Origin: Luteimonas yindakuii
GTDB lineage: Bacteria > Pseudomonadota > Gammaproteobacteria > Xanthomonadales > Xanthomonadaceae
Assembly (NCBI RefSeq): GCF_004803715.2
Contig: NZ_CP039383.2
Coordinates: forward strand, 2,914,001-2,978,000
Direction of reading: 5' to 3'
DNA length: 64,000 bases
Positions 52,837 to 64,000 of this stretch are shown here, in pieces. Every line of letters begins with the position of its first letter. Within the stretch, counting starts at the first letter, position 1. The translations under genes and the position numbers were made by a program. The notes below the pieces were generated by a model. The model searched no databases, was not told where the DNA came from, and saw only the letters and a program-made list of their open reading frames with translations.

Positions 52837-53757
52837 TCAGGGGTCGGTCTCGCCGCGCTGCGGCACGCCATGGCCGCCGAACGCGCCGCGCAGCGAGGCG
52901 AGCAGGCGGTCTCCGAAGGCATCATCATCGCGCGAACGCAACCGCGCGATCAGCGCATGGGTGATCACCGGCGCCGGCACGTCGAGTGCGATTGCCTCGG
53001 CCACCGTCCAGCGGCCTTCGCCGGAATCGGCCACCTGCGGGGCGATGCCGGCCAATGCCGGGTTGCCATGCAGCGCTTCTGCCGAGAGATCCAGCAGCCA
53101 GCTGCGGATCACGCTGCCCTCGCGCCAGATGTCGGCCAGCGCGGCGAGGTCGAAGTCGAACTCCTGCTTGTGGTGGAGGATCGCGAAGCCTTCGGCAAAC
53201 GCCTGCATCAGCCCGTACTCGATGCCGTTGTGGACCATCTTGGCGTAGTGGCCCGCGCCCGCCGGGCCCACCCGGCCCCAGCCACGCGCCGCTGACGGCG
53301 CCAGGGTGGCGAACAGGGGTTGCAGGCGTTCGACCAGTGCCGCCTCGCCACCGAGGGTCATGCTGTAGCCGGCGTCGATGCCGCGGATGCCGCCGCTGGT
53401 GCCGACATCCAGCCAGCCGATGCCGTCCTCGGCCAGCGCTGCGGCGCGGCGCTGGCTGTCGGCGTAGTGGCTGTTGCCGCCCTCGATGACCGTATCGCCG
53501 GCTGCCAGCAGCGGGTGCAGCACTTCCAGCGTGGATTCCACCGCGGCCCCGGCCGGCACCATCAGCCACAGCGCACGCGGCGGGGCGAGTGCGGCCACCA
53601 GCGCATCGAGCGTGTCGACGGTTTCGATGCCCTGCGCCGTGGCCTGCGCAGTGGCATCGACATCCGGGTCGTAGCCGACCACGCGGTGGCCGCCGCGGCG
53701 CAGCCGCAACCCCATGCCGGCGCCCATCCGGCCCAGCCCGATCATGCCGAGGTCCAT
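52837..53757 (-). CDS. gnd: 6-phosphogluconate dehydrogenase, decarboxylating (short NAD-type)
   Basis: Oxidative pentose phosphate enzyme converting 6-phosphogluconate to ribulose-5-phosphate with release of CO2. The 306-residue length and start MDLGMIGLGRMGAGMGLRLR (Rossmann GxGxxG) place it in the shorter GndA/YqeC type rather than the 470-residue Gnd. The GGNSHYADS motif, GTSGGIRG and the lysine in GPAGAGHYAKMVHNGIEYG (catalytic Lys) are present. It sits 90 bases from the sialidase-fold gene, on the same strand. Confidence 0.92.
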   Translation of the reverse strand: MDLGMIGLGRMGAGMGLRLRRGGHRVVGYDPDVDATAQATAQGIETVDTLDALVAALAPPRALWLMVPAGAAVESTLEVLHPLLAAGDTVIEGGNSHYADSQRRAAALAEDGIGWLDVGTSGGIRGIDAGYSMTLGGEAALVERLQPLFATLAPSAARGWGRVGPAGAGHYAKMVHNGIEYGLMQAFAEGFAILHHKQEFDFDLAALADIWREGSVIRSWLLDLSAEALHGNPALAGIAPQVADSGEGRWTVAEAIALDVPAPVITHALIARLRSRDDDAFGDRLLASLRGAFGGHGVPQRGETDP

Positions 53758-53847
53758 GGTCGACTCCGCTTCGCAGGGAACGACGAGGATGGCAGTGCGG
53801 CTGTCGAGGCGGCGGCAGCACCGCCGCGGTTGCTCCTCGGCGCTGTA

Positions 53848-55171
53848 TCAGCCGCCCGCGCCCAGGCGCGCGCCGCGCAGCTGCGGGCGGCCATCGACGA
53901 TATCGGTCCACACCACGTGGGCGATGCCGTTGCTCACCGCGAGCTTCGGGAAGCCGGTGCCGCGACCGCTGCCGGCGAGCGTCGCCAAGGTGGTGCGTTC
54001 GAGTTCGCGTGCCAGGTCGGTGCTGTAACGCGCCAGCATCAGCGTCTGCACGCCGGCTTCCTCGCGCAGCCACAGGACATGCGCCTGTTGGGCGTCGAGC
54101 GCCACCGCCACCCGCCCCTGCACCGCGTCGCCCCTCGTCGAGCACCAGCGGCGCGGCGAAGCTGTCGCCGCTGTCGCCGCTGCGGGCCAGCCGCACCTGC
54201 GGCACGTCGCCCGGCGCGGTGTACCACGCCACCACCACCGTCCCGCCATCGGCGGCGATCGCCGGGCCGTTCACCGGGCAGGCCGGCATGTGCCAGTCGT
54301 CGGCATGCACGCGCCGCGGCGCGGTCCACACGTTGCCTTCCAGCCGCGTCACCAGGATGTCGCGGATCTCGTCGGGGGTGCGGCCGCGATAGACCAGCAG
54401 CGGGCCCTTCGCGGTCACCGCCACGTCGGTCTGGCAGCAGTCGCAGACGCGTGTATCGAGGGTGGATTCGAGCGCCGGCTGCATCGTGCCGTCGAACAGC
54501 GCTGCGCGCAGCGACATCGCACCGCTGCCCGGCTGCGTTGTGGCCTGGCCGTCGTCGTGTCCGGCATGCGCAACGCGTGCCTGTGCGTCGTTCCCGTCAG
54601 CGGTGGCGGTGGCGCGGCCATCGAGCCAGGCGATGCCGAGCAGGGAGTCGCCCTGCGGCCACATCGACACGAAACCGTGTTCGGTGCGGGTGTTGTCGTC
54701 GTGCACCACCACCGGCGGCGTCCAGGTGGCGCCGCCGTCGCGCGAGCGCGCCAGCGCGACGTCGTAGGCGTACGGCTCCGCGCCGCTCTTCTGCAGCCAG
54801 TGCGCCCACACCGCGCCATCGGGCGTGGCGAGGATATGCGGGGTGTCGGCCCAGTTGACGAACATGCGGTTGCCCAGCGCGATGGTCTTCGGCGCGCTGT
54901 CCCAGCGTGCGTCGCCAGGCCACCAATTGGAGAAACGGAACAGGTGACGGCGGCCCGGCTGCGAATCGATCCACGACAGCATCACCCGGCCATCGGCGGC
55001 GACCGCGAGATCCGGCGCCGAGGTGCCCTCCGCCGCCGGCAGCAGCCAGGGCTCGATGCGGACCGGCGCCTCCAGCGAGGCGGCGTCGAAGGCCTGCAGG
55101 CGTGGGGTTTCGCTGCCACAGGCGGCCAGCAGGGCACAGGACAGCAGCAGGGCGGTGGTACGCATGCGCAT
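53848..55171 (-). CDS. Exo-sialidase/BNR-fold lipoprotein, apparent frameshift at 54131–54134
   Basis: Exported protein of about 440 residues. The start at 55171 gives a lipoprotein signal with LAAC (Cys19). The body has Asp-box-like repeats of a six-bladed beta-propeller (ARSRDGGATWTPPVVVHDDN and ARSGDSGDSFAAPLVLDEG) and a paired-cysteine stretch CDCCQTD. The frame is lost at a run of four C on the plus strand (54131–54134): the first frame reads DEGRRG, while removing one base continues as DEGDAVQGRVAVALDAQQAH to the stop at 53848. It is not a proven sialidase; the fold is used by many lipoproteins. A one-base insertion error is the likely cause of the break. Confidence 0.75.
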
Positions 55172-55369
55172 GGCGGCAACCGGTCGACGTGTCGCCGCCA
55201 GTATCGCCGACATGGCGGCGGGCGGCCCCCGTCCGTCGAAGTCCGCGCCGGTCCAGGGCCGCTGCGGGGTTGGTGGCCAGCATCGGGGCACGGCGCTGCC
55301 GGCGGACGGCGGTCGGGGACGCCTCGCCGGCGAACGTCGTTCTCCGCAGGCGTCGCGTAGGCTGCCGGC

Positions 55370-55744
55370 ATGGACATCATCCTCGCCAGCTACACCGATC
55401 CGCTCGAAGCGCAGATCGCGCTGGGCCGGCTGCAGGCCGAGGGCATCGACGCGCGCCTCGACGATGCCCACAGCGTGCTGGCGAACTGGGAATGGCGGCT
55501 GGCGATCGGCGGCGCCAAGTTGCGGGTGCCCGAAGCGCAGGCCGCGCGGGCGCGCGAGGTGCTGGCGGCGATCGAGGCCGGCGCCTTCGCGCTCGACGAC
55601 ATTGCGGACGATGACGGCGAACCGTTGCGTGCACCCGACCGCGAGAGCCTGTCCGGACGCGTCGCCTGGCTGGTGCTGATGCTGTTCAACATTCCGCTGC
55701 CATGGCGGCGGCGGCGCGACGACAGCGCGGTGCGCGAGCTCTGA
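55370..55744 (+). CDS. DUF2007 family protein
   Basis: A 124-residue cytosolic or membrane-associated protein. The N-terminal 70 residues ([30 protein letters not shown] and the following [15 protein letters not shown]) match the DUF2007 putative signal-transducing domain, an alpha/beta fold related to ACT-like domains. The C-terminus has a hydrophobic stretch ([15 protein letters not shown]) and a basic end, suggesting membrane association. Function unknown. It stands alone between the sialidase-fold and tex genes. Confidence 0.8.
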   Translation: MDIILASYTDPLEAQIALGRLQAEGIDARLDDAHSVLANWEWRLAIGGAKLRVPEAQAARAREVLAAIEAGAFALDDIADDDGEPLRAPDRESLSGRVAWLVLMLFNIPLPWRRRRDDSAVREL

Positions 55745-55919
55745 GCACCGACGGGACGCCGCGCGGCGCAGCCTGCGATCGCCGTTTCCCTTCCGACCAT
55801 GCTCCGGCACCGCGGACCCGCGACGACACCGCCCTGTCAACGGGTTCCCGTGCCGTCGGGGCGGGGCCACAATCCTGCTCCCCGGGGCGCCTGCCCCAAT
55901 GTGCGGAATGCCGTTGCCG

Positions 55920-58283
<2,364 letters not shown>

Positions 58284-58337
58284 CCCGGGACATCCACCAC
58301 CAACGGCCAGACGACCTTGCCCGGACGGAGATCCACA

Positions 58338-58736
58338 TTGCTTCCCCTGACCACGCTGCACCGCCACCTGCGCTGGATCGCGCTCGCCGCGATCGTGATC
58401 AGCATCGCGACCTGGACGCTCGACCTCACGGGCCTGGTCTACACCTGTCCGTACTGCCGCGTGCAGCGCAGCGTGATCGGCCTGCTCGGCCTGCTGATGC
58501 TGTGGCCCGACCTTCGCGCCTGGCCGGTGCGCTGGCTGGGCAGCGCGCTGGGGATGCTGGGTGCGGTGGTGGCCGCGACCCAGCACTTCGGCGGCTGGCG
58601 GCGGCTCAGCGCCGGCGAGTTCAAGCTCGCCACCCCGTGGGTGGTGGATCCGTTCCTGCTGTCCGGCGCGGCGCTCCTGATCATCACCGGCCTGGTGCTG
58701 CTGCTGTGGTCGTGGCGGCCCGCACCGCCGCGCTGA
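58338..58736 (+). CDS. DsbB-like membrane protein, likely TTG start
   Basis: A 132-residue membrane protein with four hydrophobic helices. The motif CPYCRVQRSVIG after the first helix matches the DsbB pattern CxxCxxQR, in which the cysteine pair exchanges electrons with quinone. The second periplasmic cysteine pair of classical DsbB is absent, so it is a shortened relative rather than true DsbB. TTG 58338 is chosen because GGAG lies seven bases upstream; longer in-frame alternatives lack a signal. It is convergent with the LytTR gene, five bases apart. Confidence 0.65.
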   Translation: MLPLTTLHRHLRWIALAAIVISIATWTLDLTGLVYTCPYCRVQRSVIGLLGLLMLWPDLRAWPVRWLGSALGMLGAVVAATQHFGGWRRLSAGEFKLATPWVVDPFLLSGAALLIITGLVLLLWSWRPAPPR

Positions 58737-58740
58737 CGCA

Positions 58741-59613
58741 TCAGGTGCCTGCCGCCTTGAGCTGGTCGCGGTAGCGACGACTGCAGGGCACCACGGTGCC
58801 GTCGTGCAGGTGGATGCGCGCATCGCCGCTGTCCACCGGTTCGATCGAGGCGATCTGCGCCAGGTTCACCAGGTGGCTGCGGTGGACGCGCAGGAAGCGC
58901 GCGGGGTCCAGCCGCTCCTGCAGTTGCGCCAGCGTGCTGCGCAACGGATAGACATGCCCACGCACGTGCAGGTTGGCGTAGTTACCGGCGCCCTGCACCC
59001 ACTCGATGTCGGTGGCCGCGACCAGGAATTCGCGGCCCAGCTTGCGCACCAGGAAGCGCTCCGGCCGCTCCACCGGTTCTGCAGGCGGACCATGGTCGGG
59101 CGCGGCCAGCAGCGAGGCCTCGCCCTGGATGCGCCGCACCAGCAGCCGGTACATGTGCAGCAACACCACGATGCCGAGAAAGGTGCGCGCATCCTTGAGG
59201 TACTCGTAGCCGAACGCGTCGCCGAACACGTATGTGGTGCCCTGCATGGCGTAGACCAGCTTGCGCATCGTGACCATCAGCCCGACGTGCAGCAGCGACC
59301 ACACCACGCTGGCGAGCAGGTACAGCGGCACGCGTCGCAGCCAGTTGTCGACATGCACCGGCCAGCGCGCGGTGAACGCGATCACCAGCGGCGCCAGCAA
59401 CAGCACCGCGAGCGCGCTGCTCGATTCCCAGGTCGCGACCTCCCAGTCTGCGAACTGCAGCCCGGCGCGCGCGACGTCGATCCGCGCGGTCAGGCTGTTG
59501 CCGATGGCGGACAGCGCACAGCTGATGACCCAGTAGCCGACCTCCAGTGGACGACGCACGGCCAGCAGGCGTTCGGCCGCCCCGCGGGCGGTGGGATCGA
59601 CGTTCGCGGACAT
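58741..59613 (-). CDS. Membrane-anchored LytTR-type transcription regulator
   Basis: A 290-residue protein: three to four transmembrane helices in the first 180 residues, then a C-terminal LytTR DNA-binding domain (about 190–290) with the family pattern FLVRKLGREFLVAATDIEWVQ, then VHRSHLVNLAQIASIEPVDSG and HLHDGTVVPCSRRYRDQLK. The start at 59613 (MSANVDPTARGAAERL) excludes an upstream extension. Unlike AlgR-type regulators it has no receiver domain. It is divergent from the acyltransferase gene; regulation of that gene is possible but unproven. Confidence 0.87.
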   Translation of the reverse strand: MSANVDPTARGAAERLLAVRRPLEVGYWVISCALSAIGNSLTARIDVARAGLQFADWEVATWESSSALAVLLLAPLVIAFTARWPVHVDNWLRRVPLYLLASVVWSLLHVGLMVTMRKLVYAMQGTTYVFGDAFGYEYLKDARTFLGIVVLLHMYRLLVRRIQGEASLLAAPDHGPPAEPVERPERFLVRKLGREFLVAATDIEWVQGAGNYANLHVRGHVYPLRSTLAQLQERLDPARFLRVHRSHLVNLAQIASIEPVDSGDARIHLHDGTVVPCSRRYRDQLKAAGT

Positions 59614-59755
59614 CGGGCGATTGTAGGTCCGGGCCGCGGCGGCGCCGTCCCGTTCGCCCACGGCTGGTCACCGCCAGCGCGCGATTCGTCCCTTCGCGGC
59701 GGCGCGCGGCCGGTCGCGCCGCCAGCATCGCTCGATATCCACTGCGGCCACCGCC

Positions 59756-60994
59756 ATGCAACGACGCCACGACCTTGACACCCTGCGCGTGTGCGCCTTC
59801 GCCCTGCTGATCCTCTATCACGTCGGCATGGTCTACGTGCCCGACTGGGACTTCCATCTGAAGAGCCCCGTCGAGCTGGCGTGGATCGAGTGGCCGATGG
59901 TGCTGGTCAACCGCTGGCGGATGTCGCTGTTGTTCCTGCTGTCGGGAATCACCCTCGGCCTGGTGCTGGCGCGCGCACCGTCGCTGCGGCTGGCGACCCG
60001 TCGCAGCTGGCGCCTGCTGCTGCCGCTGGCGTTCGGCATCGTCGCCATCGTGCCGGTGCAGGCGTACTGCGAGGCGCGCACGCTGGGCACGATCGATGCC
60101 GGATACGGCGCCTTCCTGCTGCGCTACCTGCAGCTGCGGCCGTGGCCGGCGGGCACCTTCACCGGTGGCGAGTACGGTTTCACCTGGAACCACCTCTGGT
60201 ACCTGGCCTATCTGTGGACCTACACGATGCTGGTGCTGGCGGCGCGGCCGCTGCTCCTGGCCACCGGCGGTGCGCGGCTGGCCGCATGGCTGGCCACGCG
60301 GGGGCGCTGGCTGCTGTGGACGCTGCCGCCGCTGGCGTTCCTGGCCGCCCTGCTGGTACTGGCCCCGCGCTATCCGTCGACCCATGCGCTGGCCGGCGAC
60401 TGGTTCAACCATGCACGCTATTTCGGCGCCTTCGCCTTCGGCCTGCTGGTCGCGGGCAGCGCGCCAATGTGGGAGGCACTGCGGGCACGTCGGCGGCGGC
60501 TGGCGGGGCTGGCACTCGTGGGAGCCACGCTCTACATGGGCCTGCGTGCGCTCGGCCGTCTTGTCGACAGCGGCCGGGTGTCACCGGAGCCGTTCCTTGC
60601 GCTGATGCCGGAAGCCTGCTGGGACCTGCTGTCGTCCGCCGGCCATGCGCTGTACTGGTGGACAGCACTGCTCGCCCTGCTGGGCTGGGCTGCGCACGCG
60701 CTGGACCGGCCGTGGCCGGGTTTGGCCTATGTATCCAGCGCGGTCTATCCCTGGTACATCCTCCACCAGAGCCCGATCATCCTCGCCGCGTACTGGCTGA
60801 TCCCGTTCGGGCTGGGCCCGGTCCTCGAGCCGCTGCTGGTGGTCGGGCTGACGATCGTCGGCTGCGCACTCGGCCATGAACTGGTCCGCCGCATCGCCTG
60901 GCTGCGGCCGCTGTTCGGGCTGCCGGCGCAGCCGCGCGTGCGATCACCGTGGCTGTCGTGGCGGCTCAGTCCGCCCACTCCGGATCGGCGGTGA
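59756..60994 (+). CDS. Acyltransferase 3 family membrane protein (OpgC/MdoC-like)
   Basis: A 412-residue protein with ten to eleven transmembrane helices. The start MQRRHDLDTLRVCAFALLIL has the family's N-terminal Asp-Leu-Arg motif, and the conserved His in LYHVG follows. Acyltransferase 3 proteins O-acylate cell-surface polysaccharides or osmoregulated periplasmic glucans. The layout is closest to OpgC-type proteins (WLFLLSGI-like FLLSGITLGL, and VYPWYILHQSPII near the end). Substrate unknown. Its 3' end overlaps the 3' end of the CDF gene by 29 bases on the other strand. Confidence 0.85.
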   Translation: MQRRHDLDTLRVCAFALLILYHVGMVYVPDWDFHLKSPVELAWIEWPMVLVNRWRMSLLFLLSGITLGLVLARAPSLRLATRRSWRLLLPLAFGIVAIVPVQAYCEARTLGTIDAGYGAFLLRYLQLRPWPAGTFTGGEYGFTWNHLWYLAYLWTYTMLVLAARPLLLATGGARLAAWLATRGRWLLWTLPPLAFLAALLVLAPRYPSTHALAGDWFNHARYFGAFAFGLLVAGSAPMWEALRARRRRLAGLALVGATLYMGLRALGRLVDSGRVSPEPFLALMPEACWDLLSSAGHALYWWTALLALLGWAAHALDRPWPGLAYVSSAVYPWYILHQSPIILAAYWLIPFGLGPVLEPLLVVGLTIVGCALGHELVRRIAWLRPLFGLPAQPRVRSPWLSWRLSPPTPDRR

Positions 60995-61928
60995 ACACGA
61001 TGGTCAGCCAGCGGTCGGGGGTGTCGGCACCGATCGCCTCGCCGATCTCGTCGCGCAGCAGGTCCCATTCCTCCACCGTCCTGGCCGGCGCGCCCGGCGG
61101 CACGATGAAGGCCAGCTCGATCTGCCGTCCACGCCCGACCCGCGCCACGTAGGCGCGGTAATCGACGAACCCGTAGCGGGCGACGATCGTCTGCGCGATG
61201 GTGTCGACATGCTGTTTCAGGTCCTGCGGGGTGACCAGCAGGATATCGGCGAGCGCCTGGCGGATCGTGGCCAGCGGCATCGGGATGATGACCGTGCAGA
61301 CCAGTGCCAGCACCGCCGGGTCGATATACGGCGTGATCCATTCGTGCGGCGTGCCCTGCAGTCCCCAGCCGATGGCGAACGCGACCAGCAGCGCGGCGGC
61401 GATCATGCTCGCCATCAGCCAGCCCTGCGCATCCAGCGCGATGAAGCCGGACCGGATGCGGCGGTTGGCGCGCAGCTCGAACACGTACATCGCCACGCAC
61501 ACCACGGTGATCAGCGCCGCATAACCCAGCGCCAGCCCGAACTGCAGCACGCGCCCGCCGGTCAGCAGGCTGTCGACGGCATTGATCAGCGCATAGATGG
61601 CCGCGGCCGTCAGCAGTAGGCCGTTGACCCCGAGCACGATCGGCTCGAGATGCCAGAACCCCATGGTGAAGCGCTCCACGAGCCGGCGGTTGCCGAGGTC
61701 ACCGGCAGCGGAGGCAGCGATCAGGTTGGCCACCAGCAGCGACACCAGGGTCATCAGGGCATCGATCAGCGAATACACGCCGTCGAACACGATCGCGAAC
61801 GAGCCCGACAGCAGCCCCGCCACGATGCCCAGCGCCGCCGCCAGCACGATCACCGTGATCGAGAAGCGCAGCACCTCCTGCTCGGAATCGGCACGCAGCC
61901 GCCACCACGGAATCCTGTCGACCGGCAT
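60966..61928 (-). CDS. Cation diffusion facilitator (CDF) family transporter
   Basis: A 320-residue inner-membrane metal transporter. AGGAGG lies before the ATG at 61928. Six transmembrane helices fill residues 20–220. The first metal-site region is seen as FDGVYSLIDALMTLVSLLVA (family SxxxxxD-type), and the C-terminal cytoplasmic domain (about 235–320) has the ferredoxin-like fold of CDF proteins. Substrate (Zn, Mn or Fe) cannot be told. The neighbour upstream on the same strand is the DUF421 gene. Confidence 0.83.
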   Translation of the reverse strand: MPVDRIPWWRLRADSEQEVLRFSITVIVLAAALGIVAGLLSGSFAIVFDGVYSLIDALMTLVSLLVANLIAASAAGDLGNRRLVERFTMGFWHLEPIVLGVNGLLLTAAAIYALINAVDSLLTGGRVLQFGLALGYAALITVVCVAMYVFELRANRRIRSGFIALDAQGWLMASMIAAALLVAFAIGWGLQGTPHEWITPYIDPAVLALVCTVIIPMPLATIRQALADILLVTPQDLKQHVDTIAQTIVARYGFVDYRAYVARVGRGRQIELAFIVPPGAPARTVEEWDLLRDEIGEAIGADTPDRWLTIVFTADPEWAD

Positions 61929-61966
61929 GCATCCTCCTCGATGGCGCAGGCTAGCGCATCGCACGG

Positions 61967-62455
61967 TCACGGAGCGGGATGCTGGTCGCGGCGGATCACG
62001 CTGATCCGGCCGTCGACTTCCAGCACCGCCTGGCGCACGTCGCGCAGGTCGTCGATGCCGTGGCCGCGCAGCGCCGCGGCGAGCTCCTCGTCGGTGAGCT
62101 TCTCGCGGCGCAGGTTGTCCTCGAGCACCTGGCCTTCGTGGATCAGGAGCGTCGGCGTGTCCTGGGCGACGCGGCGGAAGCGCGGAAAGTGGTATTCGGC
62201 CAGGTTGAACAGGTAATCCCAGAGCACGATCACCAGGATCTTCAGCATCAGGTCGAGCGTCGAGGTCGCCTCGCCGAGGACCGCGCTGGCCGCGATGCTG
62301 CCGATCACCACCAGCGCGAGGATGTCGTTGGGCGCGAGGTTGCCGGTCTGCCGCTTGGGCACGACGCGCAGCACCAGGGCCAGGCCGAGATACACGACCG
62401 AGGCGCGCAGCACGATCTCCCAGATCGGGGTCTGCAGGCCGAATGTTCCTTCCAT
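61967..62455 (-). CDS. DUF421 (YetF-like) membrane protein
   Basis: A 162-residue membrane protein. ATG 62455 (MEGTFGLQTPIWEIVLRA) has GAGGTG upstream. Three N-terminal helices (residues 15–85) are followed by a soluble YetF-type domain with PTLLIHEGQVLEDNLRREKL and a closing DLRDVRQAVLEVDGRISVI, typical of DUF421. Function unknown; homologues are linked to spore or envelope biology. The CDF gene starts 38 bases after its stop. Confidence 0.88.
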   Translation of the reverse strand: MEGTFGLQTPIWEIVLRASVVYLGLALVLRVVPKRQTGNLAPNDILALVVIGSIAASAVLGEATSTLDLMLKILVIVLWDYLFNLAEYHFPRFRRVAQDTPTLLIHEGQVLEDNLRREKLTDEELAAALRGHGIDDLRDVRQAVLEVDGRISVIRRDQHPAP

Positions 62456-62592
62456 CGCGCCACACCTCGGTCGATTGCCGGCGATCACCGACGCGAAGGC
62501 GCCAGGTGACCGCGTGCGGATCGGACCGAGGCTAGGAAGCGCGGCGTGCAGCGGGCGAGAACGTCACCGCGCCCGTGGCGCCCGCGCGACCG

Positions 62593-64000
62593 TTACGCGG
62601 CGCGGCGCGCGCGCTCCAGGTGCACCAGCAACAGCGAGATCGCCGCCGGCGTCATGCCGGGGATGCGCTGGGCCTGGCCGATGGTGAGCGGGCGCACGCT
62701 TTCGAGTTTCTGCCGTGCTTCCGCCGACAACCCGCGCACCTGCGCGTAGTCGAAGCCGGCCGGCACCGGCGTGCCCTCGTGGCGCTGCTGGCGCTGGATC
62801 TCGGTGCGCTGGCGTTCGAGATAACCGGCGTACTTGGTTTCGATCTCCACCTGTTCGGCGACATCGGCCGGCAGCGGTTCCCGCGGCGCCAGCGCAGGCA
62901 CCGCGACCAGCGTGGCGTAATCGAGTTCCGGGCGGCGCAGCAGGTCGAGCGCCGTGGTCTCGCGGCGCAATTCGATGCCCAGCTGCGCCACGGCCTCGCG
63001 GCCGGCGGCATTGTTCGGTGACGCCCACAGCGCACGCAGCCGCGCGGTCTCGCCTTCCAGCGACGTGCGCTTGGCCTCGAAACGCGACCAGCGCGCGTCG
63101 TCCACCAGCCCCAGCTCACGGCCGACGGGGGTCAGCCGCAGGTCGGCGTTGTCCTCGCGCAGCTGCAGCCGGTATTCGGCGCGGCTGGTGAACATGCGGT
63201 AGGGCTCACGGGTGCCGTGGGTGATGAGGTCGTCGATCAGCACGCCGATATAGGCCTGGTCGCGACGCGGCGCCCAGCCGTCGAGGCCGCGCACCGCGCG
63301 CGCGGCGTTGAGGCCCGCCACCAGCCCCTGTGCGGCGGCTTCCTCGTAACCGGTGGTGCCGTTGATCTGCCCGGCGAAGTAGAGCCCGGCGACCTGGCGC
63401 GTCTCCAGCGTGGCCCTGAGGCCGCGCGGGTCGAAATAGTCGTACTCGATCGCGTAGCCGGGACGGGTGATGTGCGCGCGTTCGAAGCCGATCAGCGAAC
63501 GCACCAGCTCCAGCTGCACGTCGAACGGCAGCGAGGTGGAAATCCCGTTGGGATAGATCTCGGTGACATCGAGGCCCTCGGGCTCGACGAAGACCTGGTG
63601 GCTGTCCTTCTCGGCGAAGCGCACCACCTTGTCCTCGATCGACGGGCAGTAGCGCGGGCCGGTGCTTTCGATCCGGCCCGAATACATCGGCGAGCGATGC
63701 AGCGCGCCGCGGATGATGTCGTGCGTGCGCTCCGTGGTGTGGGTGATCCAGCACGGCACCTGGCGCGGGTGATCGGCGTGGCGGCCCATGAACGAGAACA
63801 CCGGGCGCGGGTCGTCGCCGGGCTGCGGCTGCATGACCGAATAGTCGAGGCTACGGCCGTCGATGCGCGGCGGGGTACCGGTCTTGAGCCTGCCCACCGC
63901 GAACGGACGCTCGCGCAGGCGCGCCGCGAGCGTGGTAGCCGGCGGATCACCGGCGCGGCCGGCGTCGTACTGGGTTTCGCCGACGTGGATGCGGCCGGCG
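62593..64000 (-). CDS. mnmG: tRNA uridine-5-carboxymethylaminomethyl synthase MnmG, 3' part
   Basis: FAD-binding subunit of the MnmE–MnmG complex, which modifies U34 of several tRNAs. The gene enters from the right edge; about 468 residues of a usual 630 are visible. Family features present: the flavin/NADH-binding region with [35 protein letters not shown]-type [17 protein letters not shown], the catalytic-region [29 protein letters not shown], and the C-terminal MnmE-binding helical domain (LLDEQA-type) to the stop at 62593. Reading frame intact. Confidence 0.96.
   Translation of the reverse strand, partial: AGRIHVGETQYDAGRAGDPPATTLAARLRERPFAVGRLKTGTPPRIDGRSLDYSVMQPQPGDDPRPVFSFMGRHADHPRQVPCWITHTTERTHDIIRGALHRSPMYSGRIESTGPRYCPSIEDKVVRFAEKDSHQVFVEPEGLDVTEIYPNGISTSLPFDVQLELVRSLIGFERAHITRPGYAIEYDYFDPRGLRATLETRQVAGLYFAGQINGTTGYEEAAAQGLVAGLNAARAVRGLDGWAPRRDQAYIGVLIDDLITHGTREPYRMFTSRAEYRLQLREDNADLRLTPVGRELGLVDDARWSRFEAKRTSLEGETARLRALWASPNNAAGREAVAQLGIELRRETTALDLLRRPELDYATLVAVPALAPREPLPADVAEQVEIETKYAGYLERQRTEIQRQQRHEGTPVPAGFDYAQVRGLSAEARQKLESVRPLTIGQAQRIPGMTPAAISLLLVHLERARRAA

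Overview
The window is GC-rich chromosomal DNA with the gene content and small-gene style of Xanthomonadaceae/Lysobacteraceae (Lysobacter/Luteimonas-like gammaproteobacteria). Supporting marks are the polA–DUF2782 pair, tamA-tamB, plsB, a glyQ/glyS pair separated by a tiny membrane gene, and an sX13-like sRNA locus downstream of polA. No tRNA, rRNA, CRISPR array, integrase or transposase was seen.

Layout. 1–2.2 kb: 3' end of rep helicase and an acid phosphatase lipoprotein. 2.3–3.7 kb: an Ala/Gly/Pro-rich membrane protein of unknown function, broken by an apparent frameshift. 4.0–21.1 kb: a non-flagellar type III secretion system (T3SS). Its minus-strand arm reads fliO-like, sctV, sctD (frameshifted), a needle-like gene, sctI, sctJ, sctK, sctL, sctN, sctO, sctP, an orphan, and a second needle-like gene, closed by a strong terminator. 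Its plus-strand arm reads sensor kinase, FixJ-type regulator, sctQ (with internal start), sctR (with a large insertion), sctS, sctT. It ends against convergent sctU across a repeat-filled gap. Two unknown small genes follow sctU.

22.6–48.9 kb is mostly core genome: a lipoprotein, plsB, a two-repeat secreted protein, a DUF465 protein, ttcA, rdgC, a YgjP-type metallopeptidase, a lipoprotein, hemH with an alpha/beta hydrolase, a SYLF protein, tatABC, an RDD protein, a BPSS1780-type membrane protein, a glutamine amidotransferase, a GspE-type ATPase, glyQ–small membrane protein–glyS, and tamA–tamB (tamB frameshifted). 48.9–64 kb: a repeat-rich gap with a candidate sX13-like sRNA, polA, a DUF2782 lipoprotein, a 6-phosphogluconate dehydrogenase, an exo-sialidase-fold lipoprotein (frameshifted), a DUF2007 protein, tex, a DsbB-like protein, a membrane LytTR regulator, an acyltransferase, a CDF transporter, a DUF421 protein and the 3' part of mnmG.

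The main point of interest is the T3SS. It has separate SctJ lipoprotein and SctD FHA ring proteins, so it is an injectisome-type system. It also carries a FliO homologue (normally flagellar), an SctR about 115 residues longer than usual, two needle-like proteins and an embedded two-component system. No secretin (SctC), gatekeeper or recognisable translocon is encoded in the window. Four genes carry single-base frameshifts in or near G/C runs, which more likely reflects sequencing or assembly indels than four independent gene losses.
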